Of a stretch of DNA of 64,000 bases, positions 34,910 to 43,202 are shown in pieces. The stretch comes from Woeseiaceae bacterium. Lineage in GTDB: Bacteria > Pseudomonadota > Gammaproteobacteria > Steroidobacterales > Woeseiaceae. Numbering within the stretch: the first letter of the stretch is position 1; each line of letters opens with the position of its first letter. Position numbers and translations under genes: made by a program. The stretch lies in assembly GCA_024640315.1 (NCBI GenBank), contig JAHEFF010000009.1, forward strand, positions 1-64,000. Reading direction: 5' to 3'. The notes beneath the pieces are model-generated. The model was not told where the DNA came from and did not search any database. It saw nothing but the letters and a program-made list of their open reading frames with translations.

Positions 34910-35767
34910 GTGGATAAATTGAGCACCCGTTCTTTCAATCAGCGCGCCGCTGCAATCCTGCGGGATTGTGCGGAGTTGTTGCGCCAACAGAATGCGAATC
35001 CGTTCCGCACGAATGCTTACCTTCGGGCAGCCGAAACGCTTGAATCGATTTCGGTCGATGCACGAGACGTCCTGAGCGAAGAAGGTGCCGAGGGCCTGGA
35101 GAAATTGCCTGCTATCGGCAAGGGTCTGGCAGCATCCATTTCAGAGATTGCACAAACCGGCCGTCTGTCCCAGCTGGAACGTTTGCGCGGTGCGGCCGAA
35201 CCTGAAAAATTGTTTCAGACGGTACCTGGTATCGGACCTGCTCTCGCGCATCAGATTCACGACAGTTTGCACGTCGACACGCTGGAAGCACTGGAAGTCG
35301 CTGCACACGATGGCAGGCTCGCGTCCCTGAAAAATATTGGGCCGCGGCGGGTCGAAGCTGTTCGATCGGGCCTGGCTTCACTGCTTGCACGTGCGTCCAG
35401 CAGTCGCCGTCAGAGTGGCCGGTCGCCAGCCGTAGACACGCTTCTTCATATTGACCAGGAATATCGCGACAAAGCCGAAGCCGATGCGTTGCCAAAAATT
35501 GCGCCACGGAGATTTAACCCGGAAGAGCGAGCCTGGTTGCCAATCATGCATACCGATCGGGATGGCTGGCATTTCACCGTTTTATTCTCGAATACGGCAA
35601 GAGCACACAACCTGAAACGGACGCATGACTGGGTAGTTGTGTATTTCTACGATGGCGAACACCGTGAGGGCCAGTGCACGATCGTCACGGAAACCCGTGG
35701 ACCATTGGCAGGGCAGCGGGTCGTGCGGGGCCGCGAGGCCGAGTGCAGACGCCGACTGCTTGCATGA
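34910..35767 (+). CDS. PolX-like helix-hairpin-helix protein lacking the polymerase domain
   Basis: This 285-residue protein begins with the 8-kDa-type HhH domain of family X DNA polymerases (FNQRAAAILRDCAELLRQQ, then LEKLPAIGKGLAASISEI at about 63-80). Two more hairpins follow (VPGIGPALAHQI at about 104-115 and LKNIGPRRVEAV). Instead of a nucleotidyltransferase palm with its carboxylates there is a different C-terminal domain (about 195-285, HTDRDGWHFTVLFSNTARAH). It probably binds DNA structures without polymerising. The start is a GTG at 34910 or TTG at 34919, neither with a clear ribosome site. It converges with pncB. Confidence 0.7.
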   Translation: MDKLSTRSFNQRAAAILRDCAELLRQQNANPFRTNAYLRAAETLESISVDARDVLSEEGAEGLEKLPAIGKGLAASISEIAQTGRLSQLERLRGAAEPEKLFQTVPGIGPALAHQIHDSLHVDTLEALEVAAHDGRLASLKNIGPRRVEAVRSGLASLLARASSSRRQSGRSPAVDTLLHIDQEYRDKAEADALPKIAPRRFNPEERAWLPIMHTDRDGWHFTVLFSNTARAHNLKRTHDWVVVYFYDGEHREGQCTIVTETRGPLAGQRVVRGREAECRRRLLA

Positions 35768-35782
35768 GGTATTACCGCCCGG

Positions 35783-37132
35783 TCAATTGTTAGCCTTATC
35801 GATACTCGCCGCAAGATCCCGCAATTGCCGTGAGACCGCTACCGGATAGTCCGCCTTGTTGAATGGATCCCGCAGGTTTTCGGGCAACGACATCAACTCC
35901 TGCGCTGTATGGTCGCGCACCGTTGCCAGGTCAGGTGAAGAGCAAAGGCGCCTGCCTGCCTTCATTACGGATTCGAGCAGGCCCTTTCCGTCGTGTTGCT
36001 CGCTACATTCAACAAGTGAATCGCCGAGCATCCGCCCCTGCTTGTCGTAGCTTCGATAAACCTGTTTGCGGCCCGGCCATGTCTTCTTGCCGATGGAGTA
36101 TTTTCTGCGGGCGATGCCGGCGTACTCCTGGATCTTGTATGCGCATTCGAAATACGGCGCATCTGCGGAAACATCGAGATGCGTGCCAATTCCAAAGCCG
36201 TCCACCGGAACGTTAGTGAAGTCCCGCGCAAGCGCATATTCATCGAGATTGCCGCTGCAAAAGATAGAGATATCATCGCAGCCGTTTTCGTCCAGGATCT
36301 TTCGCACCTTGATACTCAATGCCGGCAAATCGCCGCTGTCGAGCCGCACGCCGCTAACGCGAATGCCTTGCGGTCGAAGCCGGGCGACGAGTTCTGTCAC
36401 CGATTGCGCGGCGGTTTGTGTGTCATAAGTGTCAATCAGGAGAACCGAACCTTCCGGATACATGCGCGCGAAGTGCTCGAACGCCTCGATTTCGGACGCG
36501 TGCGCCTGGATAAAAGAATGTGCCATCGTTCCGTAGGTCGGTATGCCAAACGCGGCGTCCGCCAGTACGGTCGATGTGCCTGTGAATCCGGCAATATAAC
36601 TTGCGCGGGCGGCCAGCAAGCCGGCTTCAGCGCCGTGCGCGCGCCGGAGCCCAAAGTCGACCAGCATCTTTCCTGGCGCCACCAGCACACATCGGGCCGC
36701 CTTGGAAGCGATGACGGTCTGAAAGTGCAGCAGGTTGATCAATCGAGTTTCGATGAGCTGCGCCTCCGGCAGCGGTGCAATCACCTGCGCGATCGGTTCG
36801 TTGGCGAAGAAAATCGTGCCCTCACGCATGGCGCGAATTTCACCGCTGAAACGGAAGTCGGCCAGGTAATCAAGCAGCTTCGGTGTGAAGCGCCCGGTCG
36901 ATTCCAGCCACTCGATTTCGTCCGTGCTAAAAGAGGTTGTTTCGAGATAGTCGAGAAGCTGCTCAAGCCCCGCAGCCATGAGAAAGCTGCGGTTTGATGG
37001 CAGCCGGCGGGAATAAAACTCGAACACGGCAGTCTCGGCCATGTCCTGTGCCAGGTAGGCGTCGAGCATGGTGAGCTGATAGAGGTCAGTCAGTAACCCG
37101 CTATTGACCGGATTGGAATCAGCGTAGCGCAT
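35783..37132 (-). CDS. pncB: Nicotinate phosphoribosyltransferase
   Basis: This enzyme makes nicotinate mononucleotide from nicotinate and PRPP in NAD salvage. The 449-residue sequence opens with GLLTDLYQLTMLDAYL and contains the conserved segments LPSNRSFLMAAGLEQ, DFGLRRAHG, and YGTMAHSFIQA and GVRLDSGDL, which line the PRPP site. The start overlaps the end of pncA by 14 bases, so the two are coupled. It converges with the HhH protein gene with a 15-base gap. Confidence 0.93.
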   Translation of the reverse strand: MRYADSNPVNSGLLTDLYQLTMLDAYLAQDMAETAVFEFYSRRLPSNRSFLMAAGLEQLLDYLETTSFSTDEIEWLESTGRFTPKLLDYLADFRFSGEIRAMREGTIFFANEPIAQVIAPLPEAQLIETRLINLLHFQTVIASKAARCVLVAPGKMLVDFGLRRAHGAEAGLLAARASYIAGFTGTSTVLADAAFGIPTYGTMAHSFIQAHASEIEAFEHFARMYPEGSVLLIDTYDTQTAAQSVTELVARLRPQGIRVSGVRLDSGDLPALSIKVRKILDENGCDDISIFCSGNLDEYALARDFTNVPVDGFGIGTHLDVSADAPYFECAYKIQEYAGIARRKYSIGKKTWPGRKQVYRSYDKQGRMLGDSLVECSEQHDGKGLLESVMKAGRRLCSSPDLATVRDHTAQELMSLPENLRDPFNKADYPVAVSRQLRDLAASIDKANN

Positions 37133-37697
37133 CGGATACGTCGCCGGATTTGGTCACCAAAACGTGCATCTGTTGCAATGATTCTACCGCGCGTTCTCCC
37201 GCCACAGGATCGATTGGCCGGATTGCGTCCTCCAGCAGTACGACGTCATAACCATATTTGATGGCGTCGGCGGCCGTGTTCAGCACGCAATACTCGGTCG
37301 CGAGACCGCCGATGAACAGACGCCCTACGCCTTGTCGTTTCAACCAGGAGTCAAGGTCAGTGCCCTCAAATGCAGAATAGGCATCTTTACCCGCTGTTGT
37401 GGCCTTGTCGACGATCTTTGTGCCCGGCGGCAGTTGCAGTTCCGGGTCGAGTTCGGCGCCGGAAGTGCCGGCAATACAATGTGGTGGCCACGGCCCGCCG
37501 TTTGCCTCGAATGAGCAATGATCCGTCGGATGCCAGTCCCGACTTGCTATTACGGGGCGCCCGCTGGTAGCGAAGACTTTGCTGGCTTCTGCCAGCACTG
37601 GCACCACCTGGTCGCCATTCGGTACGGCGAGCGCTCCGCCCGGAAGGAAGTCCCGCTGTACGTCGACGATCAGTAGTGCATCGCTGTCTGCTTGCAT
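37119..37697 (-). CDS. pncA: Nicotinamidase
   Basis: This enzyme hydrolyses nicotinamide to nicotinate. The 192-residue protein shows the catalytic triad of the isochorismatase fold: Asp 12 (IVDVQRDF), Lys 98 (IVDKATT) and Cys 137 (GLATEYCV). The metal site has Asp 54 and His 56 in SRDWHPTDHCSF, with His 73 as third ligand. ATG at 37697 is chosen because GGGAAAAAAC precedes it and homology begins there; the frame stays open to 37781. It lies directly upstream of pncB. Confidence 0.93.
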   Translation of the reverse strand: MQADSDALLIVDVQRDFLPGGALAVPNGDQVVPVLAEASKVFATSGRPVIASRDWHPTDHCSFEANGGPWPPHCIAGTSGAELDPELQLPPGTKIVDKATTAGKDAYSAFEGTDLDSWLKRQGVGRLFIGGLATEYCVLNTAADAIKYGYDVVLLEDAIRPIDPVAGERAVESLQQMHVLVTKSGDVSDALR

Positions 37698-37959
37698 GTT
37701 TTTTCCCAGCAAAAAACCAGTCTGTCCATTCACTGTGCGATGCGATCGGCTCGTAATCTGCACATGTCCCTGTTGGACCAAGCCATTCCCGCCGACAACG
37801 CAAATCAGGATACGAGCATCAATCAGGACTCAACTGGCTCTGATCTCGTCTCATAGTGCTTGATAGGCGCTATTACTTACTCATCGGGAGGTGACCGAGC
37901 AGTAGTATGTATTACATGGACTGAGAAGGCGATCCGATCCATAGCAAGAGGTGGCAACA

Positions 37960-38631
37960 ATGAAGATGCTTGTTTCAGCAATTCTGATGGCCTCCCTGGT
38001 TTCGCCTGGAAGCGTGGCGGCGTCCGATGAAATTGAGAGATTGACTGGCAAGGACGGTGGCAGGTCGCCGGCATTCACGGTCAATGGCCCCTGGATGATG
38101 GAATGGAGTGCGCGCAGCGAGTTTCCGTTGCTCGCAAGTTTCGAGATGCGCCTGTACGACGCTGAGGCTGACGAATTTGTCGGCACAGTGGCAGACCTGA
38201 AAGGAACGGGGAGCGGCCTCAAGCTCTTCGAGAAAGTTGGCACGTTTCGGCTTGTCATTATCGCAATGCATTCGGAGTGGGACATCAGGATCAAGGAAGT
38301 CAGCAATGAGGAGGCAGCGGTTATCAAACGCAGGGCAGAAGGCGAACCAACAATCCTCGACACTGCGCATCGCGCTGTTAGCCGCGTTCCGGAAGGAAGC
38401 TTTGAATCATGGCGGCCAGACGGCAACGACACGCTCTTGCTGTTCAGTGATGCCGGGCTGCGGTGGCGGGTTTTATTTTCGTCCGCCTGCCCCGGCCTGG
38501 AATCGGCCACAGCGATATCTTTTGTTATGGCAGCGCGTGACGGTAATGTGGACCAATACGACTCGATACTGCTGGACGATGGCACCCGCTGCTATTTCGA
38601 TAAGGCAATTCCGAGCGTCGTGCAACGATGA
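37960..38631 (+). CDS. Hypothetical secreted protein
   Basis: This 223-residue protein has an N-terminal signal peptide (about 1-22, ending at SVAAS). The mature part has a FTVNGPWMMEWSAR segment, a strand-rich core and two cysteines (in SSACPG and TRCYF) that may form a disulfide. I do not recognise a family. AGAGGTGG about 10 bases upstream supports the ATG at 37960. It is a single gene between the divergent pncA and convergent DUF3108 genes. Confidence 0.6.
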   Translation: MKMLVSAILMASLVSPGSVAASDEIERLTGKDGGRSPAFTVNGPWMMEWSARSEFPLLASFEMRLYDAEADEFVGTVADLKGTGSGLKLFEKVGTFRLVIIAMHSEWDIRIKEVSNEEAAVIKRRAEGEPTILDTAHRAVSRVPEGSFESWRPDGNDTLLLFSDAGLRWRVLFSSACPGLESATAISFVMAARDGNVDQYDSILLDDGTRCYFDKAIPSVVQR

Positions 38632-38701
38632 TTTTGCAGTCCCGGGACGACGGAGAACATCGAATGTGTGATTGCGAATCCGGCATGCCGCAAGCGAATC
38701 A

Positions 38702-39418
38702 TTATTCGGGCGATTCCGGTTCGCCCAGTCGATAATCCGTCAGTTCCGCGCGGGATTTCACCTTGCCGTCCTCGCGATAAACAATCATGACGGGCACGTA
38801 GTTTAGCGAACTCGCACAGTGCAACGACCAGCTCTTCCCGTCGTCGGTGGAGGCATAACGAATCTCCACCGTGTCGTAATCCCCGAAAGGCGTTTTCACC
38901 GCTTGATTTCGGAAGGTCTCGAACTGGTATTCCTTCCAGCGTGCACGGTCGAACACGGAAAACCCGGAGATTTCGGAGCCCGACTGCAGAGCCAGCATCA
39001 CCGCGACATGCACCGAAATGCGATTGTGACCACCGGGGCGCATCGGTATTTCGATTTCCCGTAATTTGTATTCGCCGGTAACGTTGCCCGGTGGCTCATC
39101 GAACTGGTAGCTGGTGTTCCGCGTTGGCCTGGCGATAGTATCCGTAGCGCTGTAATTCACGGGCCGCACTGCACCGGCACTCTCTGCCAGCTCCGTCAAT
39201 TCCCTGATTTCACCGTTCCTGATCCATGAAACAAGGCCAAGGGGGCGCAAAGAGGTTTCGTACAAGTATCCGGAACCCAGGTTGCTGAGGCGGAGTTTCA
39301 TTTCGCCTCTCAGAACGCCATAGCGAACCGTATAGGTAGCGCTGAATGACGGTATGGACGCCGCTGCCGAGGCATGCGTTGCCGTCACCGAAAGCCAAAT
39401 AGCGGCAAGCGCGATCAT
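38702..39418 (-). CDS. DUF3108 periplasmic protein
   Basis: This 238-residue protein has a signal peptide (MIALAAIWLSVTATHASA) and the DUF3108 pattern: FSATYTVRYGVLRGEMKLRL near the N-terminus, SVFDRARWKEYQFE in the middle and YVPVMIVYREDG near the end. Family members are periplasmic lipocalin-like or envelope proteins of unknown role. I chose the ATG at 39418 because the signal peptide starts there; the frame is open to a TTG at 39496. It is divergent from the DUF3187 gene. Confidence 0.8.
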   Translation of the reverse strand: MIALAAIWLSVTATHASAAASIPSFSATYTVRYGVLRGEMKLRLSNLGSGYLYETSLRPLGLVSWIRNGEIRELTELAESAGAVRPVNYSATDTIARPTRNTSYQFDEPPGNVTGEYKLREIEIPMRPGGHNRISVHVAVMLALQSGSEISGFSVFDRARWKEYQFETFRNQAVKTPFGDYDTVEIRYASTDDGKSWSLHCASSLNYVPVMIVYREDGKVKSRAELTDYRLGEPESPE

Positions 39419-39576
39419 TCCTGGCAGATGCCGATGATATGTATAGATGGCCAATGTCTTACGTATAACCGTGTATATGTATCCGGACCAAAACAAAGTA
39501 ATTAAGTTCGTATGGCGGCATTCGCCGGCTAGCGAGCGATCGCCGTTTTCGTAACGTTATAGCTGGAGCGCTGTGC

Positions 39577-40614
39577 GTGGCAATTCGTTCCCGGGAGCCT
39601 GGCGACTTGAAAGGCCAGTTGTGGCTGGTCGTTTTCAGTTTCATAGTGCCTCCGGTGTCGGCGAATTCAGGCGAAAACAGTGATATTTGGTTTCCCGTCC
39701 GGACCCATAACCCCTTTCTCCAAGTATACGGTTTGCCGCCGTTCCAGGCCGGAACCCTCGTCGGGGATGGCGAATATCGTTACAACATCGGGCTGGATAT
39801 AGCCAACCATGCTGATGCAGGGCAGTCAGACACCGAATCGATCATCATTGATGGTGAAAGCTACTATCTTACGATGTCGTATCGACATGGTTTGACGCAT
39901 TGGCTTGAGGTCGGCTTCGATCTGCCGCTTGTTGCGCATTCGAGCGGGTTTCTCGATGGTCCGATTGAGAGTTGGCACGACTTCTGGGGAATGTCGAACA
40001 GCAAGCGCCGTGGGCGCAATAACCAGCTTCAGTTTAACTACAACAACCAGATGTCCGGGAATTACGAGCTGACGTCGCAGTCGTTTGGCATTGGAGATCT
40101 GCAGCTAACTGCCGCCGTGCCGCTTGTTAAAGCAAATGAGCACGGCGACGTGGCATTCTCCGTGCGTTCGAGCGTCAAGCTTCCGTCGGGCAACGAAGAC
40201 AAGCTATTGGGAAGCGGTGCCGTCGATGTCTCGCTCGGTCTTTATGCCTCTAACGCTGCAATATTCAGTGGGCGGGATCTGCGATTTTCGGGATTTGCCG
40301 GCGTCCTTTTGCCTGGTGGCGGCGACCTGTTTCCGGATCTTCAGCGAAGCACCGTTGCCTTCGGAGGTGCTGCGGCAGCATGGCAGTGGACCAACAAGTT
40401 CAGCATTGTGGGTCAGCTTTATGCCCAGGATTCTTACCTGAACAGCGATTTGGACGAACTCGGTGGCAGCTCAGTACAGTTGACGCTCGGCGGTATTTAC
40501 CGCTTGCCAGCAAAACGTATGTCATTGACTTTCGCAATTGTGGAGGACGTTTTCTCCAATGCGACCACGGATTTTGCGCTGCATTTTGGTGTTCGCGGTT
40601 ACGGCGGGAAATAG
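39577..40614 (+). CDS. DUF3187 outer-membrane protein
   Basis: This 345-residue exported protein opens with a signal-like stretch ending near VSANS, followed by FPVRTHNPFLQVYGLPPF, a hallmark of DUF3187. Alternating strands such as HWLEVGFDLPLVAHSSGFLD and the final FALHFGVRGYGGK indicate a beta barrel. The GTG at 39577 is preceded by GGAG nine bases away. It ends 11 bases before the DUF3943 gene, making a likely two-gene unit of outer-membrane proteins. Confidence 0.82.
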   Translation: MAIRSREPGDLKGQLWLVVFSFIVPPVSANSGENSDIWFPVRTHNPFLQVYGLPPFQAGTLVGDGEYRYNIGLDIANHADAGQSDTESIIIDGESYYLTMSYRHGLTHWLEVGFDLPLVAHSSGFLDGPIESWHDFWGMSNSKRRGRNNQLQFNYNNQMSGNYELTSQSFGIGDLQLTAAVPLVKANEHGDVAFSVRSSVKLPSGNEDKLLGSGAVDVSLGLYASNAAIFSGRDLRFSGFAGVLLPGGGDLFPDLQRSTVAFGGAAAAWQWTNKFSIVGQLYAQDSYLNSDLDELGGSSVQLTLGGIYRLPAKRMSLTFAIVEDVFSNATTDFALHFGVRGYGGK

Positions 40615-40625
40615 GAGGCGCTGGT

Positions 40626-41534
40626 ATGCAGCAGGTTCTTTTTCCACGCTCCTGTGCCGACAGACAGGTACATCCGACAGTCCGATTGGTCATCCTGCTG
40701 GTCTGCTGCGGTATTTTGGCCCCGATGACTGAGTGTGCCGAGCGACGCTTTCCCGCAGACCCGGGCTACTTCGCTGCGGCGTCATGGCAGTGCTGTGCAA
40801 GTTTCCCGGATATTGCTATGGGCGATAAAGAGGAGCCGTGCTCTGGCGACCCCGGGAACTGCTTTGCGGGGCCGCTTGAGTTGGAGGGGCCCGACGGCGC
40901 GGGACTTGAACGTGACACCTGGTATTTCCTGGGTTACCAGGCGGCGACTGTCGCCATTCTGTATGCGATGCCGGAAAGCGTCAGCGGATGGAGTGATGAG
41001 CAAAAATCGGGTTACAGCGCCTCTATCTGGTGGGACAACATCAGAAACCCGCAAATCGACTCGGATGATTTCTACATTAACTACCTAATGCATCCCTACT
41101 GGGGCGCATCCTATTTCGTCCGGGCGCGCGAGCGGGGCTACAACAATGCACAATCATTCTGGTACTCGGCGTGGCTGTCAACGATGTATGAATTTGGCTT
41201 CGAAGCGCTATTCGAGGAACCGTCAATCCAGGACCTGTTCGTGACGCCTATTGCAGGCTCCGTGCTCGGCGTGTACTTCATGCACGTCCGGGACGGTATC
41301 CATGAACGAGAAGTGGAATTGGGCTACCGGACGACGAAAGACAAGTGGTTGCTGGTGCTCACTGATCCGCTCGGCTCGCTCAACCGGCAGTTCGACAAAT
41401 TGTTTGGTTGGGACGCACAGCTGCAGGTCAGGCCATACAGATATGTACAGCGTCGCGATCCCAACATGACTTTCGACACTATCCAATGGAAACAGGACAG
41501 GGTATATGGCTTGGAATTCCGGCTACAGTGGTGA
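40626..41534 (+). CDS. DUF3943 envelope protein
   Basis: This 302-residue protein has a signal peptide (cleaved around TECAE). The core DDFYINYLMHPYWGASYF and the later TMYEFGFEALFEEPSIQDLF are the DUF3943 hallmark; this domain is membrane-associated and of unknown function. ATG at 40626 is chosen with AGGAGG overlapping the end of the preceding gene. The open frame upstream to 40380 lies within the DUF3187 gene. It converges with the site-2 protease gene, 1 base apart. Confidence 0.82.
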   Translation: MQQVLFPRSCADRQVHPTVRLVILLVCCGILAPMTECAERRFPADPGYFAAASWQCCASFPDIAMGDKEEPCSGDPGNCFAGPLELEGPDGAGLERDTWYFLGYQAATVAILYAMPESVSGWSDEQKSGYSASIWWDNIRNPQIDSDDFYINYLMHPYWGASYFVRARERGYNNAQSFWYSAWLSTMYEFGFEALFEEPSIQDLFVTPIAGSVLGVYFMHVRDGIHEREVELGYRTTKDKWLLVLTDPLGSLNRQFDKLFGWDAQLQVRPYRYVQRRDPNMTFDTIQWKQDRVYGLEFRLQW

Positions 41535-41535
41535 G

Positions 41536-42699
41536 TTATTTCACTGGAGACTCGATCTCGAGCTTCAGAGCAATCAGTTCCAGCAAGTCCTTGAGTGAGA
41601 TCATGCCCACGAGTTGACCGTTATCAACGACCATGAAACGGGCCTCAGTATCGGGCCGTACCATTGCCGAGAGCAATTTCATTGTTTCGACGTCGCCGGA
41701 GACGCTGTTGGCATCCGAGACCGGTTCCATGACGTCGCCTATTGTTTTGCCTGACCACTCCGCCCTGGGAATCTGTTTGATCTTATTGATGCTCACGCAG
41801 CCCAGAAGCTTTGAGTCACCAACGACCGGAAACATCTTGAAATGGTACTGGTACACATAATTCTCGATCCAATCCTGGACGGTTATTGATGGCGGAACAG
41901 TCACTGGATCGCGTCGCATAAAGTTCCTCACGGGTTTTCCCTGCAGAACCTCCTGCAAAAGGAGTTGCTGATAGGAGGCTTTTGCAGCGCCACGCAAAAA
42001 GATACCGATCAGGAACCACCACATGCCACCAATGAAATTACCCTGAATAAAAGAAAAGCCACCCAAAAACATCAATGCGAGCCCGAATCCACTGCCAATG
42101 CGGCTGGATACGCGAGTGGCGGCGCGCATGTTTTTTGTCCAATGCCATAGTGCGGCGCGAAGCATACGGCCGCCGTCCAGTGGAAATGCCGGGACCATGT
42201 TGAAAATCGCGACAACAACATTAATGTAACCAAGCATGTCGCAGACGCCGACGACAGAAACGTGCCATTCTCTTGCGACAGCGAGAGCTTCAACTTCGGC
42301 AAAGAAAAAAGCGAGCAGGAAACTTGCCAGGGGTCCGGCAACAGCCATCAAAAACTCGGACCGTGGGCTTGGCGGTTCGCTCTCCATTTCCGCCACGCCG
42401 CCAAAAATAAACAACGTTATGCCTTTAATAGGCATGCCGAAGTGACGTGCCACCAATGAATGGGAAAATTCGTGAAAAACGATGGAAAAGAACACTCCGA
42501 TTGCGCAGGCTATTCCCATCCACGCGTAAACGCGTCTTGGCAGGTCGGGATATTCCACGGGGAAGACGCCAGCACCCAGTGACCAGGTGATAAGCAGTGC
42601 CAATAGCAACCAGCTGAGATCGAGCTTGACTTCAAAGCCAAAAAGCGAAAATAGCCGAAATGGCCCCCGGCCCGCATTTTTTCGCGCTTTTCCCACCAT
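41536..42699 (-). CDS. Site-2 protease family zinc metalloprotease with C-terminal CBS pair
   Basis: This 387-residue integral membrane M50-type protease has HEFSH at 76-80 as zinc motif, NMVPAFPLDGGR as the second metal motif and about five or six membrane helices. The C-terminal half (about 235-385) holds two CBS domains (RNFMRRDPVTVPPSITVQDW and IGDVMEPVSDANSV). The CBS domains suggest control by adenine nucleotides. ATG at 42699 is chosen; the frame continues to 43140 without homology through the neighbouring gene. It is last in the Lon-like/USP-like/protease run. Confidence 0.88.
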   Translation of the reverse strand: MVGKARKNAGRGPFRLFSLFGFEVKLDLSWLLLALLITWSLGAGVFPVEYPDLPRRVYAWMGIACAIGVFFSIVFHEFSHSLVARHFGMPIKGITLFIFGGVAEMESEPPSPRSEFLMAVAGPLASFLLAFFFAEVEALAVAREWHVSVVGVCDMLGYINVVVAIFNMVPAFPLDGGRMLRAALWHWTKNMRAATRVSSRIGSGFGLALMFLGGFSFIQGNFIGGMWWFLIGIFLRGAAKASYQQLLLQEVLQGKPVRNFMRRDPVTVPPSITVQDWIENYVYQYHFKMFPVVGDSKLLGCVSINKIKQIPRAEWSGKTIGDVMEPVSDANSVSGDVETMKLLSAMVRPDTEARFMVVDNGQLVGMISLKDLLELIALKLEIESPVK

Positions 42700-42725
42700 G
42701 TTAATTATCTCGGGCGATTCGTGCC

Positions 42726-43202
42726 TCAGTTGCCTTGACCAGTATTCTCGACTGCCTCGATCAATACGATCCGGCAGCCCAGCTCTTCCAGCGCCGCAAA
42801 TAGCGGTCGCTTGGTCAGGAAAGTTGGTGCAACCAGAATATTCCGCGATCCGGAAACAAACTCCCGAATTCGTTTTTGATCCGACTCCGGAAGTACTTTG
42901 AACGCAAGTGGAAGATTTGCTTCGGAGGCGAGCTCCTCCATTTGGCGCCTGACGCGACTGATCGCATCCTCGTGCACCTGTTTCGCTCGCTCCCGTGTGA
43001 AGTCCACATTTACACCGCTGACTCGCGAGATTTCGCACGTGAAAGGCAGGCTTGCTGCGCGATGCCATTGATCGTCGGTGACGAACAATGCGAGAAGTTC
43101 TGTCCGCGTTTCGTGCCGGTGCTGCAGTGCTTTCTGCCAAAGTTGTCGCAGTGGCGTGCGCTCGGTAAGCGCAATAACTATGCGCACGTTTTCGTCATTC
43201 AT
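42726..43202 (-). CDS. Universal-stress-protein-like hypothetical protein
   Basis: This 158-residue soluble protein has an opening strand VRIVIALTERTPL, a central helix-rich part (ERAKQVHEDAISRVRRQMEEL) and a C-terminal RNILVAPTFLTKRPLF strand region. The pattern resembles a diverged universal stress protein, but the ATP-binding glycines are not evident. It overlaps the end of the Lon-like gene by 8 bases and lies 26 bases before the site-2 protease gene, so a joint function is likely. A start at 43208 is also possible. Confidence 0.6.
   Translation of the reverse strand: MNDENVRIVIALTERTPLRQLWQKALQHRHETRTELLALFVTDDQWHRAASLPFTCEISRVSGVNVDFTRERAKQVHEDAISRVRRQMEELASEANLPLAFKVLPESDQKRIREFVSGSRNILVAPTFLTKRPLFAALEELGCRIVLIEAVENTGQGN

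Noticed and set aside
36179..36997. 272-codon plus-strand frame within pncB
   Set aside because: Antisense to a conserved enzyme; no homology or start context.
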